A DNA stretch of 64,000 nt from Chania multitudinisentens RB-25 (lineage in GTDB: Bacteria; Pseudomonadota; Gammaproteobacteria; Enterobacterales; Enterobacteriaceae), in assembly GCF_000520015.2 (NCBI RefSeq), contig NZ_CP007044.2, positions 1 to 64,000 of the forward strand. Reading direction: 5' to 3'. Numbering within the stretch: the first letter of the stretch is position 1; each line of letters opens with the position of its first letter. Positions 1-7,699 of this stretch are shown one piece after another. A program made the translations under genes and the position numbers. A model generated the notes under the pieces. The model did no database searches. It was given only the letters and a program-made list of their open reading frames with translations, and was not told the origin of the DNA.

Positions 1-1237
1 ACTTGTCGCTGGCAAACTGCCCGCCACCGTAGGCTGTCAGGCCATACGGCAAGCCATAAATGGCGGTGGCCTGGCCGAAGGGGGTTTTCTCCACGCTGCT
101 GTCGTAAGCACGGTATTGCCCACCGGTCACCGCGTATTTCAGGCGGCCTTCACGCTGCAACACCGGCAACGACGCATACGGCACCACCAGTTGCTGTTCT
201 CTGCCGTCTGATTCGCGCACGGTGACAAACAGGTTGCCGCTGCCCCCAGTGGGGTACATGTCGGTGATTTCAAACGCCCCCGGTGCTACAAAACTCTGGT
301 AAATCACATAACCGTTCTGGCGGATAATCACCTGCGCGTGGGTACGAGCGATACCGCGTACCACCGGCGCATAGCCTCGCAGGCTGTCGGGGATCATGTC
401 ATCGTCCGAAGCTATCTGGGCCCCACGGAACGGCACGCTGTCAAACACGTCGCTCGGCGCAGTGCTATCCCCCAGCACCAGTTGGCTTTTGAGCACCTTG
501 ATGTCACGAGCTGCATAGGTATATACCGTATTCCAGTCATTCTGCCCCTGGCCGTCACGGCTCCAGGTGGTGTAGTTACGCAAGCGCCAGGGGCCGAGGT
601 TGAGACCCGGGCGCAGGTTGGCGTACTGGTTGCTGCTGTCGGAGCTGCCATTATTGCGGGCCACGGTGCTGGCCCCGCTCAGGCTGTAGTTCAGCATCAA
701 TGCGGGGATACCATTATCCCATTGGCTTTCCGGTACGGTACCACGCGCCGCCTGCGACAAGGCCGCCTGGGGAACGCTCAGCAGCAGTTGCTGGGCGTCG
801 AAGCGGAACTCGGCGCTAGCCTGTGGGATGGCACTCAAAATGGCACATTGTGAATCCGCATTACCCAGCTTAGGGAACAGGTCGGTTTTTACCCCCATGG
901 CTTTCAATTGTTCTACAGTCAGGCAGGGTTGCAGGCTGTCTTGGCCGTCGCTGTTTTTCTCTGCTTTGAATTCAACCTCGCGGGTATCCTGCTGTTCATT
1001 GTTGAGGTAGATATCCACCCGATAGGTGCCCGGTGCCTGTGACACCCCGTCTTCAAACCGGCTCAGGTCGGCAGCCTCCTGTGTGAGAACACCGGCTTCC
1101 AGCAGGGCCGGGTTGAAGGATTCACGCGCCTGCGCGTCGAAGGCCATGCCGCCCAGCAGAGCTATCTGTGCTGCAATACCATACGCGAGCGGGCTAACAC
1201 GCAGCGAAGGCTGACTTCTTTTCACATTTCTGGACAT
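1..1237 (-). CDS. Fimbrial outer-membrane usher, N-terminal part (cut by window edge)
   Basis: Usher of a chaperone-usher pathway (FimD/PapC family): the outer-membrane pore that receives chaperone-subunit complexes and assembles the pilus. The frame is open from an ATG at 1237 to the left edge, giving 412 codons, about half of a usual usher (about 800-880 residues). Residues 1-37 look like a long signal peptide ending in AQA. The next part reads ESFNPALLEAG, then the usher N-terminal domain with two cysteines, then the start of the beta-barrel with usher-typical stretches such as NLRPGLNLGPWRLRN, PFRGAQIASDDDMIP and GYAPVVRGIARTHAQV. It lies downstream of the chaperone gene with a 145-bp gap and is the third gene of the fimbrial operon. 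Family assignment is firm; the adhesion type cannot be told from this part. Confidence 0.93.
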   Translation of the reverse strand, partial: MSRNVKRSQPSLRVSPLAYGIAAQIALLGGMAFDAQARESFNPALLEAGVLTQEAADLSRFEDGVSQAPGTYRVDIYLNNEQQDTREVEFKAEKNSDGQDSLQPCLTVEQLKAMGVKTDLFPKLGNADSQCAILSAIPQASAEFRFDAQQLLLSVPQAALSQAARGTVPESQWDNGIPALMLNYSLSGASTVARNNGSSDSSNQYANLRPGLNLGPWRLRNYTTWSRDGQGQNDWNTVYTYAARDIKVLKSQLVLGDSTAPSDVFDSVPFRGAQIASDDDMIPDSLRGYAPVVRGIARTHAQVIIRQNGYVIYQSFVAPGAFEITDMYPTGGSGNLFVTVRESDGREQQLVVPYASLPVLQREGRLKYAVTGGQYRAYDSSVEKTPFGQATAIYGLPYGLTAYGGGQFASDK

Positions 1238-1382
1238 GTACCTGCCTTTATAATTCTTGACGTGTGTTATTCCATGGCTAACGGGGAACCTGTTTTTATT
1301 CCCGGTGCCTTTTATTTTTTCAACAGGTTGTCAATCGCAGTGGCGATGATTGAATGGCGGCGTAGCTATGCGTGTGGTTTAT

Positions 1383-2054
1383 TTACAGCGCTTTGGTGTA
1401 TTCCTTCCCCGCACCACCGTAGTCGTTGATGATTTTCCAGCTCACGCTGCCAGTGCGTGTACCTGGAGGCAGCGCAAAGCGGGCGGTCGCGCCCGGCGCA
1501 ACATAGCTCGCCTCTTGTACCGTGCTGCCCGCCACCTTCACTTGCTGGAAGTTCATGTAAAACGGGGTAGGGTTGGTCACCTGTATGTCATTGCCCAAAC
1601 GTTGCCAGGTAAGGGTTTCAGCCACATCTTCCGGTGTGCCCTTCAGCCCATCGGGGCGATAAATCAGCTTGATGCGCGTTTTGACGGCAATCTGCAAGGT
1701 GTTCCTGTCGCCGTCCTGCTCCATGGAGGGAATGGACTTGATGTTCATCCAGTACAACGACTCTTTATCGGCCGGCAGATTGCCGCCGGCCCGCACCACG
1801 CGCAGCAGGTTTTCCTTGCCGCCATCCAGACGGAACAGCGGCGGGGTGATGATAAAGGGGGCTTTCTCAGCGTCCGTGGCCGCTTCAATCCAGCTCTGGA
1901 GCAGATAGGCGGTTTTATCCGGGTTACTGACGCTCAGTGAAGCCTCCTTTTTGCCCCCGTCATAAATCAGGCGGGTGCCCCCTACAATCACGCCGGCCTG
2001 CGCCAGGTTGGCGGTGAATAACAAGGTTAAAATGAGTGAAGACGACAATTTCAT
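1383..2054 (-). CDS. Periplasmic fimbrial chaperone (PapD/FimC family)
   Basis: Periplasmic chaperone that folds and caps fimbrial subunits by donor-strand complementation and hands them to the usher. The product is 223 residues, the normal family length. Residues 1-20 are a signal peptide ending in AQA. The mature protein starts GVIVGGTRLIYDGGKKEASL, which holds the conserved arginine of the first strand, and YWMNIKSIP is the family signature just before the subunit-binding lysine region. It sits between the major subunit gene and the usher gene. A strong hairpin lies in the 79-bp gap upstream, so less transcript probably reaches this gene than reaches the subunit gene (inference). Confidence 0.95.
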   Translation of the reverse strand: MKLSSSLILTLLFTANLAQAGVIVGGTRLIYDGGKKEASLSVSNPDKTAYLLQSWIEAATDAEKAPFIITPPLFRLDGGKENLLRVVRAGGNLPADKESLYWMNIKSIPSMEQDGDRNTLQIAVKTRIKLIYRPDGLKGTPEDVAETLTWQRLGNDIQVTNPTPFYMNFQQVKVAGSTVQEASYVAPGATARFALPPGTRTGSVSWKIINDYGGAGKEYTKAL

Positions 2055-2080
2055 GCTTTGGTTCTCTGAATAAGGTAAAT

Positions 2081-2105
2081 AATAACGGGGGAATCCCCCG
2101 TTATT
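2081..2105 (-). terminator. Strong hairpin between major subunit and chaperone genes
   Basis: Perfect 11-bp inverted repeat (AATAACGGGGG and its complement at 2095-2105) with a 3-nt loop, in the gap between the subunit stop (2134) and chaperone start (2054). There is no long U-run after it on the minus strand, so it probably works as a leaky terminator or as a block to 3' exonucleases that raises the subunit:chaperone ratio, a known arrangement in fimbrial operons. Confidence 0.7.
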
Positions 2106-2133
2106 TCATGCGCTGAGATAATCAGGCGTGATA

Positions 2134-2652
2134 TCAGTTGTAGTTAATGGTGAAGCTGGCAACGGCATTCGCTGCACCCGCAGTCACGGTCGCTGCGGTA
2201 GCCACATAACGTGCAACGAAGTCCAGGTTATTAGTGCCTGTAGATTGCAGCGGATAAGAGGCAGACGCCGTATTCAATGCCAGAACAGAAGAAGAATCAG
2301 ACAGTTGGATACCCACGCCTGTTGCGCCACCAGAGGTCAGAGCCAGTACACTGTTGTCGCCTGCAACGGTAGTACCATCAAATTTCACCGTGGCACCCGT
2401 CAGCGTTGCTGGGCAGTTGTTCAGTTGCAGAGTGAACTTGGTGGCCGCCGCAGTTGAACCTTTACCGCTGAATGCAGTTTTAGCAATTTTACCCATAGAA
2501 ACATTCAGTGGGCTGCTGACGTTGTTCACCACTTCACAGGCTGAATCGATGATTTCGCCGGTGAAATTAATCTGGCCGTCCGCTGCGAAAGCAGAAACAG
2601 AGCCCATAGCGCCAGCAGCAACCAGGGTGGCAACGATAATATTCTTTTTCAT
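2134..2652 (-). CDS. Fimbrial major subunit (type 1 pilin family)
   Basis: Structural pilin polymerised on the cell surface. The product is 172 residues with a signal peptide 1-23 ending in AFA. The mature form begins ADGQINFTGEIIDSAC. Cys39 and Cys80 (LNNC) form the usual pilin disulfide pair, and the C-terminus FTINYN carries the conserved penultimate tyrosine used in chaperone binding. The protein is rich in Ala, Thr, Ser and Gly. The ribosome site AAGGAAAG precedes the ATG. It is the first structural gene of the operon, with the regulator gene 208 bp upstream on the same strand. The adhesin and minor subunits would lie beyond the left edge. Confidence 0.94.
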   Translation of the reverse strand: MKKNIIVATLVAAGAMGSVSAFAADGQINFTGEIIDSACEVVNNVSSPLNVSMGKIAKTAFSGKGSTAAATKFTLQLNNCPATLTGATVKFDGTTVAGDNSVLALTSGGATGVGIQLSDSSSVLALNTASASYPLQSTGTNNLDFVARYVATAATVTAGAANAVASFTINYN

Positions 2653-2731
2653 TTAATACTTTCCTTTAAGATACGGCTCATCCGCACTTATTTGTTTAAT
2701 ATTGATGCCAGCGCATCGTTCTTTATATCAG

Positions 2732-2769
2732 GCTATTGATTATGGTTAGTTAACCATTCGATCAATAGC
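2732..2769 (-). promoter_or_regulatory. Nested inverted repeat upstream of the pilin gene
   Basis: Outer 9-bp arms GCTATTGAT (2732-2740) and ATCAATAGC (2761-2769) enclose an inner 7-bp pair ATGGTTA/TAACCAT (2742-2748/2751-2757). It lies between the regulator gene and the pilin gene. It may end the regulator transcript, fold in the pilin leader, or serve as a protein-binding site; the sequence does not decide. Confidence 0.45.
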
Positions 2770-2860
2770 GCCGAATTATTTTCTGGAGATATTTTCCAGG
2801 TAAAACCAGGATAGCCCCGCGACCAGAATAAATAGCCGCAGGCTTTCAATATGCATATAT

Positions 2861-3241
2861 TTATCCGATAAAAATGGGCGATACCCCTTGATTATCAACA
2901 AAATACCCCACACCATAGGCATTGGATATAAACCCCTCATCTATACCAATAGAGGTAAGTTTCTTTCTGAGAGCTTTAATTAAATACCACAGCTTCTGAT
3001 TTGACGAGAATACTTCTTTTTCATCCCATACATTCATCATGATGTCGCTTTTCAGAATGATATCGCCAGGCCTATTAGTTAATAACAGAAGCAATAGACG
3101 CAACTGTGTATCATTAAGCGTCACAACCTTTAAATACATTGCATTTTCTGGGGTTTCTGCTTGATAATGCATAATTCTTTTGTTGGCAATATCAAGCTGA
3201 ATATCCCTACCGAGCAAAAAACCAAAAAGTTTACCTTCCAT
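2861..3241 (-). CDS. Winged-helix transcriptional regulator (OmpR/PhoB-type DNA-binding domain)
   Basis: Probable regulator of the adjoining fimbrial operon. The 126-residue product is a single DNA-binding domain of the Trans_reg_C type, as in the CadC/ToxR N-terminus. Visible features are the LNDTQLRLLLLLLTNRPGDII helix region, KSDIMMNVWDEKEVFSSNQKLWYLIKALRKKL as the recognition helix region, and the GVGYFV wing at the end. There is no receiver domain and no membrane segment, so it is shorter than CadC-type proteins and may be a stand-alone regulator; such small regulators accompany fimbrial operons in Serratia and Klebsiella. It is AT-rich compared with the genes on either side. A possible FNR-dependent promoter lies about 260 bp upstream. 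Confidence 0.8.
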   Translation of the reverse strand: MEGKLFGFLLGRDIQLDIANKRIMHYQAETPENAMYLKVVTLNDTQLRLLLLLLTNRPGDIILKSDIMMNVWDEKEVFSSNQKLWYLIKALRKKLTSIGIDEGFISNAYGVGYFVDNQGVSPIFIG

Positions 3242-5517
3242 AATCCTTGATCAAGATATTAACGTTAAGTATGAAACCATCGGTTTTCCTTTTGGTCGCA
3301 TCTTACAGAGTTTGCGGCCTGTTTATCAACACATCTAAAACCAATGAATTATCGACATCCAATCATAAATTCCAGCTTTTTATGCTAAAAAAATAAAAAA
3401 AAAATAATTTTAATCCAGAAATCGACTTAGGAATGGTTTTTCTTTAAAAAAAGAACTTTAGATACTGCAAAGAAAGTTCTTAGTCATAAACACCTAATTT
3501 AAGAAAAAAACAGATAATTACACCAAACGACCAGTTAATTGATTGTGATCAATATAATAATTAATAAATTGATTTTTATGAAAAAAATACCTTGTAATTT
3601 TTACATACCATACCTGAGGTCATTAACGATATAGTAGAAAATAAAAATCAATGCATTGATTTATTTGAAATATTCACCTTACACGCCACTCATCACGATT
3701 ATGGGTAACTGCTTTCAAACCCTCATGAATTTCGCCACCAACAATTTTATGGGATTTTTCTTAATTGTTTTCACTAATGGCATCTGCAAACCAAGAGCAA
3801 AAACTCTGATAAGTCGTGCTGTCATCATTAAGCGGTATCCTATAAAAAATGCGTTCTTTCACAAGGGCAACCGCATAAACCGTCGTTTTAAACAATGAAG
3901 GATATGACTGAAAAATCGCCGCCAGCCCGTTCGTTTTCGCAACTATAATGATAAGAATGAATATAGTGGGAATAATGATTTATTTTACGTAATACCAAGA
4001 AGTTATAGACTAGCAGTAATTATATTAAATAACAGCATGTTGAAGTTTCACCTCAATATTTTACTTACAAAAATAAACATATATTTATGTTTATTTACAT
4101 TATTTTTTGACATAAATCATAGTTTTATTTTTTAATGACTAAAATTTAGTAGTTACTCTACATTGAATAACATGATATTTTTTATTATCAGCCTATCTTC
4201 TTACGAATTATCTTAATCAATTAAATAAATAAGGGGTGAAGGCGATAATTCATTATAAATCAAGTAAAAATGCTCTGGCTGATGACCGAAACCGATTTAA
4301 CAGCAAACCATGCTGGAAACGAAAACTGTTGAACGCAATTTCGACTTTATGAAAAATAACCGCCCGGCGGCCAAAGATACGAAAAAATAACCAAAAACGA
4401 CCTATCGACGATCAGGTTGGAGTGTACTGGCCCGTTATCATACCGCCGCCCATTCAAGTTACACTGCGCACTAGAAAGCCCCCAGGAACAAAAGTGGTAG
4501 TTGCAAACGTGTACTGATAAAGAGAAAAATATTTAGGTATGGAAGTCAGCCCGCTTTCTACACTGGCTTTAATAGAAGGCGACCAGCGTTTGCCCACTAT
4601 CTGGCGGCCAGCCCTTGTTGGCCGTCTTATTCATCTATATGGAGGGTTTAGTTCAACGGCTAATCATAAATCGCGTAATCTGTTTTTACTGATTCTGGCT
4701 CTTTCCCCATCACAAACAAGGTTTTTTTCATCCTCCTTGCAAATTTGCAACACTCTTTGAATGATGTAACGGCCACATATTTTTGAATTATGGTGATTTT
4801 TTTTTAAGTAACGAGGCCGAATGTTAAGAATTATCGCAATAGCAATCGCCAGGCATCAGTTCCTCATCAAAAATAAATGACCAAATTATAATTTTATACA
4901 GAATAAATAACTAAATAATCATCATAATACAACGATCAAAAATCAGGTTTTTTCTCTATTTAATCTTTATTAAATCTTATTAATTTAGATTATCAATGAT
5001 AAATAGGCATTTATTCTACAACTTAACCACCAAACGAAATTATCCACTTACGAATCATTTATCAGTAAATATTGGCAGATTCACAAACCGATGAAGGGCT
5101 CTTAAACATTAATTAGTATTATAAGTTCACCCCATTTATCCTTGCAAAAGATATGGGTTAATACCCCGTTAAGGCAGCCAAAGCGTGCTTAATCGGCCAG
5201 GTATTGCACCATGGTTAAAGTGAGCCAGCCAAGCAGGGGTATCTTCCTTTGAGCATTACCCCCGTTTCCTGTTGTAGAAAATGCACCGCATCTGCATTTA
5301 TTCAATAAAAAAGCCATTTAGAGCGCTCGGATAATCCTCGATTCCCATTGACTCACACCTGCAAAGTATTTGTTTGACTCCGTTTTAAAGACTGGATAAA
5401 AATAGGGTTATTAAGTTCATGTTACAAAGCCGTTATCGAAGTATTTAAGCGTCTGACTTTGTATCTACATCACGGTGTGGATATAACAATATTTTCCCCT
5501 ACGTGTGGGCATAAAAA
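3242..5517. other. 2.3-kb AT-rich intergenic region without a convincing gene
   Basis: Between the fimbrial regulator and vgrG, both reading away from it. It is strongly AT-rich with many A/T tracts, as in H-NS-bound or horizontally acquired DNA. The open frames present (for example 3656-3898 and 4539-4760 on the plus strand) lack good ribosome sites and resemble nothing I know. A less AT-rich patch at about 4260-4520 has two short plausible protein stretches in different frames (a 25-codon frame from ATG 4310, and an ATG-less frame 4353-4517 ending VVVANVY), which could be gene remnants. The vgrG promoter must lie towards the right end. Confidence 0.6.
3539..3552. promoter_or_regulatory. Perfect FNR-type box
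   Basis: TTGATTGTGATCAA matches the FNR consensus TTGAT-N4-ATCAA at all ten specified positions. On the minus strand its centre (3545.5) lies about 30 bp before a TAATTAT -10-like sequence (3511-3520), which is the spacing of a class II FNR-activated promoter. This could drive the fimbrial regulator with a leader of about 260 nt. The same site contains TGTGA, so CRP binding is an alternative. Confidence 0.5.
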
Positions 5518-7521
5518 ATGATTACACCAAATCCAAACCGTCATTTTGTTGCACAACAAATTACCGATATTTCTACACCGCTTCTTTTTCATACCCTAAC
5601 AGGCGAGGAGCGTTTATCAGAGATTTATGAATTAACTATTGGGCTACTTTGCCCGAATAATACCCTCGACTTAAAGTCTTTATTGGGTAAGTCCCTGACG
5701 ATCACCATCAATGGCTCCCCTGCTCCAGCACGATATTTAAATGGCAATATTACCGGAATGGCACTGGCTGGCCGCGAAGAGAGTGGCGAAAAATACTATA
5801 TCTATCACGCTACGCTGCGCCCCACTCTCTGGTATTTAACACAAAACCAGGATTGCCGGATTTTCCAGGAAAAAAGCGTTCCAGAGATCATCCTCAGTAT
5901 ATTAAATGAATACAAAGTCAAAGTTGAAAATCGTTTGAGTTATGATTACCGAGCCTGGGGTTATTCCGTTCAATATCAGGAAAGTGATTATGATTTTATT
6001 TGCCGTCTTATGGAACATGAGGGGATCTATTTTTATTTCACCCACCAGAATGACGGGCACACCATGATCTTGGCCGATTCACCTCAGGGACACAAGATTC
6101 TAGACGGCTATAACAATATTGTTTATCGCCTGACAGAAGGGGGATTAACCGAGAATGACGCCACTATTTATGAGTGGCGCGTTTCCGATATCATCACTCC
6201 CAGTCTATACAGTATGGATGACTACGATTTCCGTAAACCTCGCGCTAATCTGCTGGAGAATCGCCGTAACCCTCTCTCCTACGCGAAAGAAAAAGCAGAG
6301 ATTTTCGATTGGCCAGGGTGTTATACCGATCAAAGTCACGCTCAGTTTTACACCCGCGTCCGGCAGCAAGAATTTGAAGCCAATCATGAAAATATGGCGG
6401 GGCGTGCTTCTTCTCTCGGCCTGGCGCCGGGATACCGTTTCATGCTGGATAACGCGCCACGCCAGGAAGATAGCCGTGAATATATGGCCATTGCTGCGCG
6501 CTATTTCTTTCAGGAAAACAGTTATACCAGCAATGACGAAGACGATACCGTGCATTACACCGATTTCGAGGTGTTACCTGCCGCCACCCAGTGGCGCCCC
6601 AAGCGCAAAACGGCCTGGCCAAAAACACACGGGCCACAAACGGCAGAAGTCGTCGGCCCAGCCGGGGAAAGTATCTGGACCGATAATTATGGCCGGGTAA
6701 AACTCAAATTCCGTTGGGATCGCTACAGCCAAGGCGATGAAACCAGTTCATGCTGGGTCAGAGTTTCCAGTAATTGGGCCGGATGGCAATACGGTGGCGT
6801 GCAGATCCCCAGAATTGGGGAAGAAGTGGTGGTTGACTTTATCAACGGCGATCCAGACAGGCCGATGATCACCGGGCGCGTCTACAATCAGGATAATATG
6901 CCACCGTGGGATTTACCCGCCAACGCCAGCAGAATGGGGATCATGAGCCGTACCATGGAGGGCAGCATTTCGAATGCCAATAGCCTTTTTATGGAAGATG
7001 CGCCGGGCGTTGAGAGTTTCAGCATGCACGCCGAACGTGACATGAGTGTTTCGGTGGAAAATGACCTGGATACGCTGGTCGAAGGCAATTCTACCTCCAT
7101 GATCCAGGGTGATGCGCTGTCAACCATTCAGGGCACATCAACATCCACCGTTATTGGCAATGCGGTAGAAACCTTTGCCAGTAATCTGACTACCACAGTG
7201 GCGCAAACGTTGACCGCGATTGCCCCAACGATGTTCATCCAGCCCACTACCAATAGAGTCTCTATTACGCCTGACGATCTGGAAGCGGCGATATTAAAAG
7301 TCTTTGCTGCCGGGTTAAGGGTGCAGGCCATCGGGGCCGATATCCGGGTACGTGGGATGCATATTGATTCTACTCAATTTGAGGCGCAGGTCATTCCTAC
7401 CTATTTAGGCGTGACCAAAGCGAAAATATTGGCTGATGATACGGTATTAAAAATATTCAAGAACCAAATCAACCTCGGTAATCTGGAGTTAAATGCTAAA
7501 GGCCTGGTGCTTTATCTCTAA
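5518..7521 (+). CDS. vgrG: T6SS spike protein VgrG (TssI)
   Basis: Trimeric spike that tips the Hcp tube and carries effectors out of the cell. The 667-residue protein has the gp27-like head (1 to about 380; typical YQESDYDFICRLMEHEGIYFYF at about 152-173), then the gp5/OB-fold part (GRVKLKFRWDRYSQGDETSSCWVRVSS and GGVQIPRIGEEVVVDFINGDPDRPMITGRVYN). The C-terminal beta-helix needle follows. The last about 120 residues continue as beta-rich sequence and show no toxin domain I recognise, so it is probably a cargo-carrying rather than an evolved VgrG. It is the first gene of the T6SS locus; the next gene starts 178 bp downstream. Confidence 0.96.
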   Translation: MITPNPNRHFVAQQITDISTPLLFHTLTGEERLSEIYELTIGLLCPNNTLDLKSLLGKSLTITINGSPAPARYLNGNITGMALAGREESGEKYYIYHATLRPTLWYLTQNQDCRIFQEKSVPEIILSILNEYKVKVENRLSYDYRAWGYSVQYQESDYDFICRLMEHEGIYFYFTHQNDGHTMILADSPQGHKILDGYNNIVYRLTEGGLTENDATIYEWRVSDIITPSLYSMDDYDFRKPRANLLENRRNPLSYAKEKAEIFDWPGCYTDQSHAQFYTRVRQQEFEANHENMAGRASSLGLAPGYRFMLDNAPRQEDSREYMAIAARYFFQENSYTSNDEDDTVHYTDFEVLPAATQWRPKRKTAWPKTHGPQTAEVVGPAGESIWTDNYGRVKLKFRWDRYSQGDETSSCWVRVSSNWAGWQYGGVQIPRIGEEVVVDFINGDPDRPMITGRVYNQDNMPPWDLPANASRMGIMSRTMEGSISNANSLFMEDAPGVESFSMHAERDMSVSVENDLDTLVEGNSTSMIQGDALSTIQGTSTSTVIGNAVETFASNLTTTVAQTLTAIAPTMFIQPTTNRVSITPDDLEAAILKVFAAGLRVQAIGADIRVRGMHIDSTQFEAQVIPTYLGVTKAKILADDTVLKIFKNQINLGNLELNAKGLVLYL

Positions 7522-7699
7522 GCACTAAAAATATATTTATGACTCATTGGTTCAGAAATAAATCTGACGGTTTGAAATGTTTTAAAAAACATTGCATCCC
7601 TAAAAATTAGGTTAGGAAACGCTGACTCAACAATGAATGATTTAAATCATCAGGCATCAGTGTTTCTGTATGACTTGCACGCTGTAAGGCCAGTAATAA

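Noticed and set aside
3656..3898. 80-codon plus-strand open frame in the AT-rich gap
   Set aside because: No good ribosome site, no recognisable protein, chance-like composition.
4539..4760. 73-codon plus-strand open frame in the AT-rich gap
   Set aside because: No recognisable domain; a remnant is possible but cannot be supported.
7000..7521. Toxin domain at the C-terminus of VgrG
   Set aside because: The sequence is continuous beta-rich needle-like repeats; no catalytic motif or family recognised.
7578..7595. AATGTTTT/AAAACATT inverted repeat after vgrG as a terminator
   Set aside because: A short A/T-only stem expected by chance in AT-rich sequence; too weak to call.
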